Notes: a model not told the origin generated them from the sequence alone. 64,000 nt of DNA from Globodera rostochiensis (GCA_018350325.1 JAEVLN010000035.1:309695-373694), one strand, 5' to 3'; shown: positions 41,418 through 55,377, counted from the first letter of the stretch. A program made the numbers and translations.

Positions 41418-41666
41418 TTATATTCTTTTTCCTTTTGGGTAATTACTTGCAAATGAATCTATTATGTTTTCGTATTTCTTTCTTTTTAAAGTGTTAGTAT
41501 TTTTTACTGTTATTATGAAGAAATGATTGTTTATTAACAGGGTTTCTCTCAAATGGTTGCATCCGATTGATCTGCCGCAACTCATCACATCTCGCTTCAC
41601 GCGAAGCTCATTTCGCTTCTTGAAAAGGTCAGCTTGTTCTGGCCCAGTACATACGCGCTTTGCCAA
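41418..41666 (-). CDS. Weak coding-like open frame
   Basis: An 82-codon open frame on - with charged sequence, including ADLFKKRNELRVKRDVM and ending YPKGKRI. G at position 1 is about 22%, only slightly above positions 2 and 3. A second - frame over the GC-rich part also reads well. About five frames of this length are expected by chance in the window. Confidence 0.18.
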   Translation of the reverse strand: MAKRVCTGPEQADLFKKRNELRVKRDVMSCGRSIGCNHLRETLLINNHFFIITVKNTNTLKRKKYENIIDSFASNYPKGKRI

Positions 41667-42785
41667 TTTATAGGCAAGGCGTATGGTATGCTTTAAACAT
41701 GATTATACATAATTCAATTATAAATTAATGTCATTTAATTTATTTATGAGGTCTTTATTAAATAGTCAAAAGTCCAAATGTTATGACTTCCCACACAGAA
41801 TTGTTGAAATTGTGAAGGTGGTGTTTAAAAAAGCTAAAAAATTTTTTTAATAACTGCAGCCTCTGTTTTGGCATGCCAGGCGGTGTTTTGCCGTGATCTA
41901 CTCCAATTGATGATATAGATTATTTTTTAATTTATGGATTAATGATCGCTTTGCCTATTTTTATCGTGATATTTATTTTAATATAAAATACCTTAATTTA
42001 TAAAAATTAAGTTGATATGGTCAAGATTGCTTGGAATTTCATATTATTTCAATTTGAATTTTTAAAAAGTTTATTATATAGATTTATCATAGTAAATTGT
42101 TAAGATAAAATATTTGAATCTTTTCTATATAATTAAAAAAAAATTTTGATTAAGCAATTATTACAACATAATCAACATAGAAGGTGATTAGACCCGCATT
42201 ATCAATATAAAATTAATGTGAATACTTTCCTGAAAATTTAAATGCATTATATTATTGTATACAAACGGTTTATTAAATAAAAGGAACCCATTAATTTTTG
42301 AAATTTAAGGTCAATTAAATTTTATTCAATGTTATTTAGATTTAAATTAAAAATTTTGTTAAACTACGTATAAAGAACCAGTGGTAACTTAAAGGTTTGC
42401 AATTTGATGGTTTATCTAATTAACTTTTTTAATGTTATGAGCAATAGCCGTTTTGTGGGTGTTATGTCGCATAGTTTGAGTTTATTATGAGCATTATTAT
42501 ACTGACATTAGTTTTTATCATTGAAAATAATTAAATTATACGATTTGTTGCATTTTAAGTATTGTCAAGCGGGCTATTTCAGCTGTTCGTTGTTTTTCTC
42601 TAGGATATCAAAAGTCCAATTTGATTTTTAGTTGTTTTATTTTAATATCAATAATTTGTTAATTTAATTTAAACATCTTTTAATTTCTGTAGTCTTTCCG
42701 TTGTTTTTGATTAATAATTTATTCTTTTTTATTGAATAAACAAAAAGGCGAATAGCAACTATATCATCTAAATATTGTCAACATT

Positions 42786-42895
42786 TTAAATTGTTTTAAG
42801 ATGTATGCGCGCCTGCTCAGCCGGCGGCAGATTATAGAAATCCGGCACGCGATCCGTGTGGAAGCCTAGCTGGTTGGCTCTGACCCGACGCCGGA
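42786..42895 (-). CDS. Candidate terminal coding exon
   Basis: On - a possible acceptor (AAAAATCTTAG) is followed by two nucleotides and 35 codons to a TAA. The peptide includes RRRVRANQLGFHTDRVPDFY and ends LPPAEQARIHLKTI. Codon position 1 is G-rich and position 3 GC-rich, unlike the AT-rich flanks. The + strand also has an ATG-led frame of 22 codons here. The exon at 44.1 kb could join it in phase if its donor is the GTCACA after codon TCA plus one nucleotide; this is speculative. Confidence 0.33.
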
Positions 42896-44069
42896 CTAAG
42901 ATTTTTAATGATATAATATTTAATAAAATTTAAATTTTTAAATAAATTATTAAGAAATGACGCAACTTGTTTTTTATTAAAAATGCGTTAAAAAAATTGC
43001 TACCATCTTGACAAATTTCCTGATTTTATTCTATAAAATGTATTAACATTGTTTTTTCAAATTAAAATTAACATTTTAAATAAATATCAAATTTACTTTA
43101 AATTATCATATTTTTTATTTGCCCTAATATGTTAAAAGATTTTATTTTTATTAAAATTTACTATATTATACTGCATATTAATTACTAAAATGGATGATAA
43201 CAAAAAATTTGGTAAAAAAAAATCGAATATATAAATAAAATGTAGATTCTAAAAGAATAATCTTTACTGTTATATGGAATTAAGTTTGCAAACCAAATTA
43301 TTTAACTTTAATGTGAATTAATATATTACTTAGTAAAACGGGCGTACAAATTACACTTTTATAAAAATGACTTGCAACGTGTAATTTAAAAAAAACTTTA
43401 TAAGTTTATAAGAATGGAATTTTGGGTGCCTAAAACAACCAGAAATTCTGATAAATCAGAAATCAGAACAGAGCACTTTCTTGATCCATACACTCATGAA
43501 CTTTTTTTTAATAAATAAACACAATTTTAAAATGATGAAATAAACCTAAAATTTGTTTAAATGGTACGACCCAAAAATAAAAATAAAGAGCATGACTTTC
43601 TTCAATATTTAAATAAATAAAAAACAAACAAAATGACTTTAAAACCAAAATTAAAATTTTTTTAATAAGAGTTATACATGAAATCAATTCATTAATGAAG
43701 GTTGTTGAATTAAATTAGTTGGCATTCTACATGTTAAGATGTTTTAACGTTATATTTATATTTTAATTTCAAAATATTTTGAAATAAACTGCAATTTAAC
43801 ATTTTATTAGCATAAAGAAATGTGTTTAATACACTTTTAAATAACTGGCTTTAATTTTAAATAGTTTTGAAATTATATTTGAAAAAAATAATTAATTTAA
43901 CATTCATTCCTTTTGATGCAATTAAATGATTTATTTTACTTTTTAATTTAAGCGTTAATTTAGAAATATGTCGTTTTTTGATTTTAACATATTCTAAAGA
44001 AAAACTTTTTTCACCATTAATTGCATATATTAAGAAAATATTTGGAAATTGCGTCAGAATATGTGACTT

Positions 44070-44150
44070 GAGCACATGTAGGTTCCGATGACATGGCCCG
44101 CCTCATGTATGCTGGTGCGCCGTATTAGGCGTTCGTCCAATTCAGCGCCC
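44070..44150 (-). CDS. Candidate exon with an HExGH motif
   Basis: On -, a reasonable acceptor (CCTTTTTCTAAAAG) is followed in phase 0 by a frame reading GAELDERLIRRTSIHEAGHV. HEAGH matches the zinc-binding motif of zincin metalloproteases such as the M41 (FtsH-like) family. About 37% of its codons begin with G. The spacing from LDE to HE does not match typical M41 proteins and no other M41 feature is visible, so the family is not established. A 72-codon open frame in another - frame overlaps its 3' side. Confidence 0.28.
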
Positions 44151-44655
44151 TTTTAGAAAAAGGAAGTATTTAAAATAAATATGCGATTGAATTTCAATGT
44201 AGGAAATCAAATTGGTATAATTGATTGCTTTTCCCTAATTCTTTTTATTCAAATGGAGAAAGAATTGTTTAAATTGTTGGTTTCGAATTTTTAATGATTT
44301 TTATTTGTTTAAAAATATAAGATATGCTTAAGTGGAATTAATCATTTCCCTTTTAAACTTCGGGCTTTTAAAATGCAATTATTTAGCGATTTAGTTTGAA
44401 TAATTCGTTGTAGAGTTTGGAACGCCATGCAAAAGTTGAGTAGGAAAAAAGTGGTTTAACCATATGTTTTTTCTCATATAAAACATTTTTAAAATTTTTA
44501 TAATCAAATGGCTTTATAATTTAATTAAGCGCATTTTTTTAAGATTTTGAAACTTGTGCAATTATGATCTTTTAGGTCACAACGTTAAAGCTTCATTTAT
44601 ATAAATGGTTTTTATGGTTTTTTATTGACCAAAACCCTTAAGAAAAATTGTTACG

Positions 44656-44805
44656 TGACAAATGACCAGAGGTCCTTCGTTTATGCTCATATATTGCGTA
44701 AGGAGCCCATTAAAATTACAGCTTACAATTCGCATCTCGAACAGTCAAAGAAGATATATAACTCATGTTATTTCTTAGTAATATATAAAATGTTTAAAAT
44801 ATTTA
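44656..44805 (+). repeat. Dispersed repeat, copy 2 (partner at 12.63 kb)
   Basis: Direct-orientation relative of 12,629-12,764. This copy lies in an open frame (44,625-44,819) reading VTNDQRSFVYAHILRKEPIK and on through SHLEQSKKIYN; in copy 1 that frame is broken by indels. It runs straight into TTTTATTTTTTGAAG, a string also found in the minisatellite spacer. It may be a degenerate mobile-element coding segment. I do not recognise the protein. Confidence 0.78.
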
Positions 44806-46954
44806 ATTTTATTTTTTGAAGTTTGGTGCGTTTTGATCTCTGTTTAAATTTAGCAACTCCCAATTTCTTTATTTGACAAGTTGCTTGGCTCTTTCTTTCA
44901 TAATTAATTGGCTCCCACCACCTTTTAGTATATAGATATATTTATTTCTACATGGAGATGTAAACAAATGCGCCTATATGTTTAACTCTTTTCTCTGAAT
45001 TAATTTCATTTAATTAATATTTATTGTTCTTCATGATTCCCCATATAAATGGTATGTTTGCACAAGTGGTATAAAAGAGATATTTTAACATAAGGGACCT
45101 TTTTTGCGGGCAATGCACGTTTCATTAAACTGTTTAGCTTAATAACTATTTATTCTTAATTGAGCCTATTTGCCTTTATTAAATTCAAATTATGTTATTT
45201 TAATTTTGTATGAGCATTTTGTAAATATTAATAATATTATTTTATTTATAATTTGGACTATTGCTTAAAATTTATATAAGTTTCCATTTGCGTTAAAGTT
45301 TTGTTAAAATCGGTATTAATTATTTTTTGATATAAAAAAAGGCGTTTTATTAAACCGATTAGCTTAATAATATACAAAATTTTATTATTTAATAATTTGT
45401 TAAAATTTTCTTGCTGTCGACTTTGATATTAGATTTTTTTGAATTTTTTGTTTTCAAATTCAAATTCATTTAATACCCGCAGAGTAATGATCAACAATTG
45501 TTTTATTATTTCATGTTGAATGCCTTCTCAAACTCAGAGGAGTTCTCTCTTCCTCAGCGTTCTCTTCTGTGCTTTGTCATCAATCAAATAATATATGGTT
45601 GTTAATGCAATTTGGATTTAAACAGAAAATTTATTTTGTATTTGTTATCTTATTTGTTTTTTATAAGAGACCTTATTTATTTACTCCCGATTCCATTCCG
45701 ATTCTCGTTAACACTTTGTTTGGGATAATACGATAATTATAATCAAGGAAATGAAATTTTTAAAACATTTTATCGTTTTTTTTAAAAAAAGACTTAAACA
45801 TCATTTTTTGGTTGGTTTTTTTACCTATATTTAATTATTTATTGTTATTGCTTAATGTAGTTTTTTATTTTATTAATAATATTTTTTAGATTTCGTTGAA
45901 TTATTAATTTTTTGCTCTCATTTACGCCATCGGGCTTTTCTTCAAGTTGATGATTTTAATTTCTTTTTATTAAACAATGCACGGGATCAGGTGTTTACAT
46001 TTTATATTTTAATCTTTTGACTTTATAGTTTTTTTGAACAGATATTAAAAATAATTATAGTTTTATATAATATTTTAAGCAGGTTTTGGCTTTTTCGTTT
46101 TAATACAATATGCCGGCGTATATTTGAATATTCGGCTTATTCGAATAATCCAACTTAATTAGTTATATTTTTTAGCTCTTTTACAATTAATTACATTACT
46201 TTTCTGATTTATTTTTTGAATTTTTAAAGGGTGATTAATTTTTCAATATTCCAAGTTTTAATATAATAAAACGTAAAGAATAATAATAACAGTATCGCAG
46301 GCGTACAAATTTTGTTTTTTGTGCCTTTATTCCAGAGGAATGAGCCTATTGTAAAGGCTGTCTGGAATACTGAAGAAATATTTGCGAAATTTTTTTTTAA
46401 TCTCCGAATGAGAAAGTTGACGAGAACTAACAAAATTTATTTAAATTAAAATAAACTAAAAAAGACAGGCGGGAAGAACATTGGAAATTTTTCCTAAATT
46501 ACAAATAAATAAGACTATTTAAAAAGCTGTATTGGCAATGGCCAAACGTGACTAATAAATAATAACTTTAACATAAACACTAATGAGTTATTTGAATACA
46601 AATGATAATTAATAAGAGAAAAGTAAACTAAAACAATTGCAAAATAAAATTACAAACGCGTATAATATTAACACAATAAATTAAGGTGGTAATAATTAAC
46701 ATATCTGTTGTTAAAACAGCCGTCCGCAGCCATTCGATGTTACAAATATGTGTAAAAGGCATAAAAGAATATTTAAAAATCATCAGATGGCTGGCGCTCA
46801 TTTGCTTGAACGCAATTGGCTAATAAAAATTGGATATTCTGAATGGTTATTTTGTTATATTAATTTAAACAAAAAGATTTAAAAAACATACCTATTTAAC
46901 TTTTAAATACATCTTAAAAATAAAACGATCAACACGATTTTCACAGAAAACTAG

Positions 46955-47015
46955 GCTCTCAAGTGTGGTGGACTAAGCTTGCTGCTGTACGAACGCTACA
47001 CTACAGACAAGAGGA
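46955..47015 (+). CDS. Candidate small internal exon
   Basis: Sixty-one nucleotides between AACTAG as acceptor and GTAAAA as donor read ALKCGGLSLLLYERYTTDKR in one open frame. It is GC-richer than its A-rich surroundings. Codon bias is mild. Function unknown. Confidence 0.25.
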
Positions 47016-49265
47016 GTAAAATTAATTTTTACAAATTTTGAAACCCAGTTCAATTACAATTTTATGATGCCAAATCAAATTCAAAGTTCAACTATCTATT
47101 CGAATAAGGGCGAAAATTGAAAAATCGGGTCCACTGCAGCAACTCAACGACACCGATTTCATACGATAAATAAATTTAATTTGTTTGACTAACTAAAAAT
47201 ATCAAATAAAAAAGAAAATGACATTGGTTATAACATATAAGATACAGATACAAATACGCCGTCAATGCATGCAACAAGCAAAACTTGGGAATTAAAAAAA
47301 TAGCATTTACCTTAAAATTTAAATGCGGCTCTTCTTCTGACTGAATGAGGCTACTGGACCGACTGCATTTTCGAAATGCTGTGCTAAGGGAGAAGTGAAA
47401 ACTTCTAATACTGCAAAAATTTAAAAAAGCATGTTGAATTACGTTATTTGAAATTAAAAATATTCTATTATTTTTTTTTAATTTATAATCATTAACTCAA
47501 GAAAGAAGCATAATTCGTTTATAAAGATGAAAACAAAACGAAATTTATTTTACAACTAAAAAATACATAAAAAATTAAATAATTAACAAAATGTTAAACT
47601 CAATGAAATACAAAATGAGCTAAATAAAATATTTAATTTTAAAATAACATTGGCTGAAAAGTAAAGCTGAAAACAATTGATATTTATTTCTACATTAAAT
47701 ACCATTAATAAATTGTTTGACGTATATCGTAATCTTTTCACTAAAAAATGAACAAATTTTGCAAAAAAAAATTTAAATATGAATTAGAATAATATAGCTG
47801 ATCAATCGGTTGAATAGAATTTTATTTGTACAAAAGCACTGCATGGGAAAATTAACAATTATAAGAAAAAGATAAACGAAAAAAATGTAACAAAAACAAA
47901 TATAAAAAAAAACATTGAAAAAGTTCGAACTTTGTGGGTAAAAATTTATAAACTTGTATATAACAAGTTTTTAATAAGCAATTTTTCAATGTAAAAAACA
48001 AACATTAGTATTTCTTTTTTAAATATGATAATTTCATTTATTAATTTGTAGAGATCTCGATGTGTAGAGACCCTTAAAGGTCTTCTTTGGTTCAGATTAA
48101 TTTTTCCACATAATAGTTTAATAAAATCGGTTAAATAAAATGAATTTTAGAATTGCCATCCAATAAAAAAAAAAGAATAATTTGATAGCATAATTCAGCG
48201 TCGTAAAAAATACTTTTAATTATGAGATTTGCTCTTGAAAGCGTTTTTGCGCGTTAAAACCGTTTTTGTTTTGTTAAGCTTAATTTATTCCTTTTTATTA
48301 ATGCGTTTTTTAATTTGAGAAAAATGATATTTTTTAGCAATCTTTTTTTGAGTATTAATACTATATCAAAATTTTTCTCTTATTTTTATTTTTAACAGAC
48401 AACAGCTTTTGCCTAAGACATGACCATGTAAATGATAAAGTGACTGGTTTTTTTGGTAATATAAAACAAATTGCATAGACTTGTTCATTTAAATTTTATG
48501 TTTAATATTGTTGGGTTTGGTCATAATTTTTTTTTAGTTTTTGATGATGTTAGTATTAATTTTCTCAATTGAAATAATAATGTCTTTAGGGTTTTTGATT
48601 GTTAGAGCTCGGCGAGTCATTAGTTTCAATTTTGTTTCCAATTGTAAATTTGTCTATGAATATATATATTATATATATATAACAAGATTTGCTCAAACTT
48701 CGCAAAGTTGCAGGGAGATTCAACGGCGCTCGAACTTATGCTGCCTAGCGTTTTTTGAAAAAAATATTTCTATTCTGCAAGATTTTTAATTTATCTTGCA
48801 ATAAATTAAGCATGTATATAATTTCAAGTTTAAATATTGTCAAGAACATTTAAATCAGTGTTTGTTTTGAAATTTGGGTATAATTAATCGAAATAATAAA
48901 TATTTTATTTGTTACGCGTGTACACGCAATATGAAAAATTTCACTTTCAAGAATCACAAATTTCGAATAAAAAATTCACAAATTATTATTCATTTTTCCA
49001 TGGACACGTGCTAGTCACAATTACATCTGTAAAGGCCAGCCATCACGTGTTTGGCAGAAAAATTTAAAACAAATGAACAATTTAAAAGGTTAAACGGCTC
49101 AAAATTGAAACTAGAAAAAGTAATATTTAAAATAAAAGTCAAAAAGAAATACAAAAATTTAATGTTAAAAACAAATACATGAATTGGCATGTAATTAAAG
49201 AAATGATTATTATCGAAAAAAATATTGGCAATGTGCTTCTTAGTATTGAATAAATAATTTCATTG

Positions 49266-49325
49266 ATGCCCTCGCCCTCCGCAAAGTTGAATGATTCGCC
49301 TCTTCCTCCATTAGTGTTTCGTGAC
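49266..49325 (+). CDS. Weak ATG-led coding-like stretch
   Basis: ATG followed by MPSPSAKLNDSPLPPLVFRD then TAA, in a GC-rich island 0.9 kb upstream of the paralogous exon at 50.2 kb on the same strand. It could be an N-terminal exon, with a donor inside it (GTGTTT), but that donor is weak. Confidence 0.2.
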
Positions 49326-50027
49326 TAAAAACATTTAATCATGCTAAAGGCGTCATATGCCTGTATACGATCATTTCCATCATGGAACGCAGTGTATGTA
49401 GTTTGATAAACGGCAATATTTATGTATCATAATGGTTTAATTTTATTTGATAATTACGGAACAAAGTTTTATTTGGCCATCTTTTTTTATTTCAATATTT
49501 TATCTTTATTCATCAAACTTTCTGGGCAATAGTATAGCAGTATACGTAAACCGTTGTAATTAAATGCAGTACACAAACTTTGATACTTCAATATTTGCAT
49601 TTCGTTTTTGATAAAACTGTTTGTATCTAGTCAATAATAATTGATAATATAAATTTTTTATATATTTTATAAAAAATATTTTTCTGCAACAGTTTTCAGA
49701 TTTATTGTTTTTTTTTTGCAATAAATATTTATTTATCCCATGATTTCTGTATTATACAATTTATAATTATTGAAGTTGGTTATTTTGTTTAAACTCTTTA
49801 TTCATAAATTACTATTTAACAGTCGGCTTTAATATTATAATAATTGTTTGATGTGTTGGATGTAATAATTAGTTATTAAGTTTTAATGACGTCTTCTATA
49901 CTACTGGTTCATTGCGACTTATCTTTTATTAAATCTAATTTTTTAAATAAATTAAAAACTTTCCAAAAGCAAACAAATAAAATATCGCATTATGAATTAG
50001 TTGTTGGAAACTTTTCAATTATAAGAA

Positions 50028-50300
50028 TACAAAATCTTGTTAGACAATAGGGACAAAAATCGTGATCTTAAATTTATTTATAAGCAATTAATTGTAAATG
50101 GTTAAAAGAAAAATAAAATAACTTGTTAAGAAATGAAACAAAATCCAAATAAACGTAAAAAAAAGATATTTGACTCGCATTTGTAAAAATACATGCTAAA
50201 GGTTTTATAAGATTAACATTTCCAGATAGGACACAAAATGCGGGATGCGATGAGATGCCCGAAGATATATTTGCCAAATGAACCAACCCTAACCATGTAA
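50028..50300 (+). repeat. Paralogous segment, copy A (inverted partner at 58.2 kb)
   Basis: About 270 bp match 58,157-58,436 in inverted orientation. The match covers the exon at 50,226-50,296 and about 190 bp of the intron upstream of it, including AAACCTTTAGCA-type and TTGTCCCTATTGTCTAACAA-type blocks on the shared strand. An AGTTGTTGGAAA string just beyond the match lies in the same + orientation in both places, a possible sign of local rearrangement. Confidence 0.85.
50226..50296 (+). CDS. Paralogous internal exon, copy A
   Basis: A 71-nt exon between ATTAACATTTCCAG and a strong donor GTAAGA. One frame is open through the exon: IGHKMRDAMRCPKIYLPNEP then TLT, ending two nucleotides into a codon. 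In the copy at 58.2 kb the acceptor and donor are both conserved, and the only length change is a 9-nt deletion that keeps this frame. This conservation makes it the best-supported coding exon in the window. A competing frame reads NAGCDEMPEDIFAK but ends in TGA. Its family is unknown. Confidence 0.55.
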
Positions 50301-51349
50301 GAAATAAATCCTATTAAAATTGATCAAATTAGAAAAATAGAAACCTATTTAGCGTTAAATGCGTGAACAAGTATATAAAAATATGTTGGTGGGAACAAAT
50401 TAAAATGTTTTTTTACTTAAAAAATATAACTTTAAATGTAAAGCCGAAGCAAACCTCTCGTATTTTTGCATGGTTGACAACGTAATTGATTAAAAGATAT
50501 AATTTATAAATTAAAATGGTAATATTAAACCATATAGGTAGGTTAAAACTATTTTAAATTAATTTATATTAATATTTTTACCATGGTTAATAAAACAATG
50601 TAATAAATGACAACAAAGTAAACGACAAATTATTGATCCATATTGATTGGTAACAACTTAAAATATTAATAAAATTCGTACAATGATATTAAAATTGAGC
50701 ATGTAAAAATTTAAAAATAAATTGAAAAGAAGGTTTTAAAAAAGCATTAAGTAATTTAGTTATTAAAAAGATTGTTATGGTAAAACAATCAGAAATCATT
50801 ATAAAAATAAATTTTTGCAAAAATAGTATAAAGAAGTTGTCATTAATTTGAAATACTTAAAATTTATTTAAACCATAAATTAAAATGTTTGACTTATCAA
50901 TAAAATCATTCACAATAAAATATGGCGCCTATTCAAAAAATCTTTATAATAAAAAATAATAAAAGTTGAATTAGTGCCTGTCTTGGCTATAAGGTTTGAT
51001 TTTAACATTTATTTTTAAAACATTTAACTATTCTCTTTGGTCATGAATAAAAAATCCTCAATTCGCAAACAAACATAAAAATTAAAAGTCCGACTTATTA
51101 ACAAAATTAAATAAAAATTTTAAAAAAATACCAATCAGTGGCGCTGAAATATACAAAAAAATGCATTATTCAAAAGAACTTTTCTAAAAAAAAATATTTT
51201 TTTCTTTTCCTTTAATCATTTACAAAGATCAACAAAATACACTCGTCATCTCCGGAACATATAGGGAAATGAAAAATTTAACTATTTTTTAAAATAAAAA
51301 TACATAATATTTTTTATTTTTAAGTATCTTGAAATCGATATTAATTGCA

Positions 51350-51480
51350 CCCCCCCCCCACCTCACAAAGCAACGAAATGGTCCGGTGATGGGAATACGA
51401 ACGCCCATCCTCGGCTGGCAAACAAAAGCAGCCATTTGGATTGTTACAGCGAGCGGATGGAGAGAATGGCTGTTTTTATT
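51350..51480. other. C tract and GC-rich island
   Basis: A run of about 10 C is followed by roughly 120 bp of near-balanced base composition (for example CCATCCTCGGCTGGC). It reads as peptide-like in several frames with no clear winner and no splice pair, so it is left unassigned. Confidence 0.4.
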
Positions 51481-51489
51481 TTAATCGAT

Positions 51490-54400
51490 TTTGAGACATA
51501 AATGTGAATTTTAAAAAAATTGAATTGATATTGTATAGAGTATATTCTTTAAAGGTTAAAAGAATTCTTTGTCTTTTAATAAAACTGGTTCCTTAAATTT
51601 ATTAATAAATAACAAATTCATATTCTCCTCAATAACTAGTAGTTTCAAAATATTTTTCACTCGAGAATTTTATCAATTGCTTTTGCATTACGTATGATTT
51701 TAACTTTATTATCTGCCTATGAATAAAGGTACCTATTGAATCAATTCAAAATAAAATATTAATATAATTATTGTTAAGTTCGGTGAGTTTAGTACTTTTT
51801 AATTATTTTTTTTTTACATATGACTATTTTTATATTATTTTATTTTGAAAATATTCTTTATAATTAGATGTGGTTAGCTTTTTAATTTGTATTTTTTTAA
51901 TTTATAGGTAGTTAAGAATTTAATTAATAAATCAAATAATATTTAAAGCTATGAATAAAATAATAAAGGCTTAAATTCGTGCATTAGTCCTTGCCCAGTT
52001 TTGAAATCCCAAAATATATTTTTATAGATTGAATTTTAATTATTTCAAGTTTTCACTTAAGCACACGCAACGTCCGGTCTTTTTTATTGCGTTTTCATTG
52101 AAGCCGACGGAATTAGCTGAAGAATACTGCTGAACGTATTAAGAAACCAATTGACCCTTTTAGGAGAAATAGGCTTTGTCGTAATATTTTTATTAAAAAT
52201 TTATTTGAAAATGATGTAATTTTACTAATTTGATTTAGACAAAAATTTGTAATAATATAATTTATAGAATATTAGTGTGTTTAATAATTAAAATATAATT
52301 TTTTACGAGATAATTAAGCAGATTTTAAATCATTAAATTCAATATCAAAAAATTGCTTTAATAGCTCTCCGTTTTAATTAATATACCGTATGTTATTTTT
52401 TTAACAATTATTGGATTTAAATAATAATTACGTTTTTGTTGTCTTCTTTGACATTATTTTTTAAAATATCAGATTGGTATTTTAAAGGCTGGCTATTGTG
52501 CTCATTTTACATTTAATGTTGTTTTTATTATTTTACCTTTTACCATTAATTAATTAAAATTTTAAAAATGATAACAATTTCTTTTACAGCAATGGCATCT
52601 TTTTTTAAAAGTTAACTCGTCTATTAACCTTTATAACAATATTTGTTGTAGTTAAATATTTTCCAATTTTTTATTAGGTTTTTATTTCTGCAATGAAACA
52701 ATTAATGATAATGAAATTGATAATATTTCAAAAACACAGACAATTTTTGTTTCATATTGACATATATTAAAATTTTATTATATTTAAAATTGAATTGTAT
52801 TGTTAGTTTAAAATCAATTGATTTTTTTGTTTTTGATTTTGTTAAATTTTTTTTCATTCAATCGGCGCGATGCCCTTTTATAATTTTATATTTTAAAATT
52901 CTTATGTTTTTGTCATGTTTCTTCATAAATAAACATATATTAACTTCTATAAAGGTGCAATTTAAATTTATTAAAGTTATTCTTATCGACTCGTATTTTT
53001 AAATACGCATGCCCTAGCTCGTGCTATGAAATTCGAGCGCTGTTATATGCCTCGTCTAGCCCGCTTCATCTGGGGGCTTACCGGAATTTCGTTTGATGGT
53101 GATTAAACCAATATGAATTAGTAAGGATGGTTTTTAATATAATTTTAATGTTTTCTGAGTAATCTATACATATTTAGTAACAATAACCAGACTAAAACTA
53201 TTCATTTTATTTTTTTTATAAAACATTAATTTTTATTTAATATCAAATCAAAGTGAACATACAAATATGTTAAAGAGTTCAATCGAGACAAGTATTTAAA
53301 CAGGCAACATTTAAATAAAATCCCGATATATCATTTGCAAACTGAGTGCAGGGAGAAACATTTCTAAAAAAAAATTTTGAAGCAAAATGATGTTTCAGGT
53401 TGAACCCGGACATCACTGATATTGTTATTATATTTTGTCTTGTCTTCTTTTTATTTATTTTTTGGGTCAATAAGTTATCTTTGTTCAAAATATTTCGTGG
53501 TCTATGTTTTAGTTTAATTAAACCTTTATGGTTAGATACGCGCCAAGTCAAAAAGCTTGTGAATTTTCTTGATAATTATATAAAACATGCCATTAGTTTA
53601 ATTATTTCTATATAAAATTTATTTAAGAATTTTTTTCAAAGACAATATCTTATTTTCAATAAACAGTGGTGATTCATTTTTAAATTTCCATTTTTAATTA
53701 TGCTATGAATTTGGAGCATATGAGACGGTGACTGTTGTTTATTTATATAATGATAAATGTTATGCCAGCTGCCGCCCATCGTTTATCTTATTGATTATTT
53801 TGGTTTTTAAACGGTTAATTTTTACTTTTATCCGATCTTACATAATATAATTTTATTTTAAAACGTTTAATATAAGAATTAATAAATTTAGTTTGTTCTG
53901 CTTATCGCAAAGTTTTTAGGTTCAATTTTGAATTATTTTGGGTAATATAGCAAAATTTTGCATTGATGTCCTACATGACGAGGGGAACAAAATTGCTTCC
54001 CACGAGGGGTATTTTGAATCATCACATCATTACTTTTTATTAAAATTTAATAATTTTAAAGAATAGAAAAATTATTTAAAATTATTTGGTCGCACTCTTG
54101 CAGAGTGCACGCATTAATGATTTGATCGAGTGCCAAACGATAGTCTACAATAAGGAGTTCACTATAATAAATATACGTATGCTTTTTTTGTATTATAAGC
54201 AATTCTAAAAGTAATATTAAAAAGCTAAATTTATTTTAAATTTATACTTTATTAAACGCAAAAAAAAATTAATTATACATTTATTATTTTATATAATACA
54301 TCATATGTATCTTCTAATATTTAATAATTTTGTTTTAAAGGGTTTTAATTGCTTTCAACAACATGTATTCATTTTTGAATTTTTACATTCTCTTACTGTA

Positions 54401-55270
54401 TCTTTTAATTAATTATTTTTATATAATTGTCTGTTTCAGCAGAAACGGTTGGCCTAGTTTTAGATCAATTGGGAATTCCTCCGTGTATAATCGCCGTCAA
54501 GTCAATGTTAAATTAGAAATAAAAAATGAATATTTAAGTATCAATTCTTTCATTGCTTTTTTTAGCTTGGTTTATTTTTAAGTTTAATTTATCATCAACA
54601 TACTTGGAAATTTATGAACGTGTAAAATTTAAAAATGGCATCAACTTAATTTTAAATTGTTTTATTTTGGAAAATATTTTTGTCTGAACAGTAGCGTAAA
54701 TTAATTTATGTTTTTGATTTTTAAGAAATCATACTTATTGTAAAATATTATTTAATTTGATTTGATAAAATAATAATGACCTTTGATTTTTTAAATTCAA
54801 TTTTTGCCTCAATCAGATTTTTTATTATTTGTTTACTAAATTTTTGAAATGTATAGTATTTTTAATTCAGTTCCCTTATTGCATAATAGTATTTGCTTGA
54901 AAATTATTTTAATATATTATAACATATTTTATTTTGCAAGTCAGAGTCCTAACTATACACCACCCAAGACGATAGTTTTAATTTATATTAATTAATTTCC
55001 TATTCCTCAGATAGTTTTTGCTTATTGAATTTATTTATTAACATTTGTATATGAAGAATTATTAATTATTCCGGTAAAAAAATCTTCAAAGCGCTAGATT
55101 ATTATATTATTTAAAACAGTAATATTATATTTGTTTTTCTGTTATTATATTTTAACGTTCTAATAATTTATATATAAATTGGTTTAATTTTGATGTGTTT
55201 GGAAAAATATTATAAAAAATATTTTTTGCTTATTTGTTATATTAGTTTAAAGTTAAAAGGCTTTTAGTAT
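51490..55270. other. T-rich domain, weak islands
   Basis: Mostly T-rich on +. A GC-rich island at 53,005-53,100 reads, on -, ISQHELGHAYL if a TAG is ignored; that TAG could equally be an intron end. A 6-bp hairpin (GCACTC/GAGTGC) lies at 54,092-54,108. No exon is called. Confidence 0.4.
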
Positions 55271-55377
55271 TGAAAGGCATTGAATGAAGCTCATTTATTT
55301 ACAAATGATAGTACAAAATTGTGCCAAAAATGGCGTCTTTTGAAAAGGTTTTTCCTTTTAATAGGTATGAGACACTC

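Noticed and set aside
44070..44150. Firm call of an FtsH/M41 protease gene
   Set aside because: Only the HEAGH motif fits; residue spacing upstream is wrong and no AAA domain or other family feature is visible.
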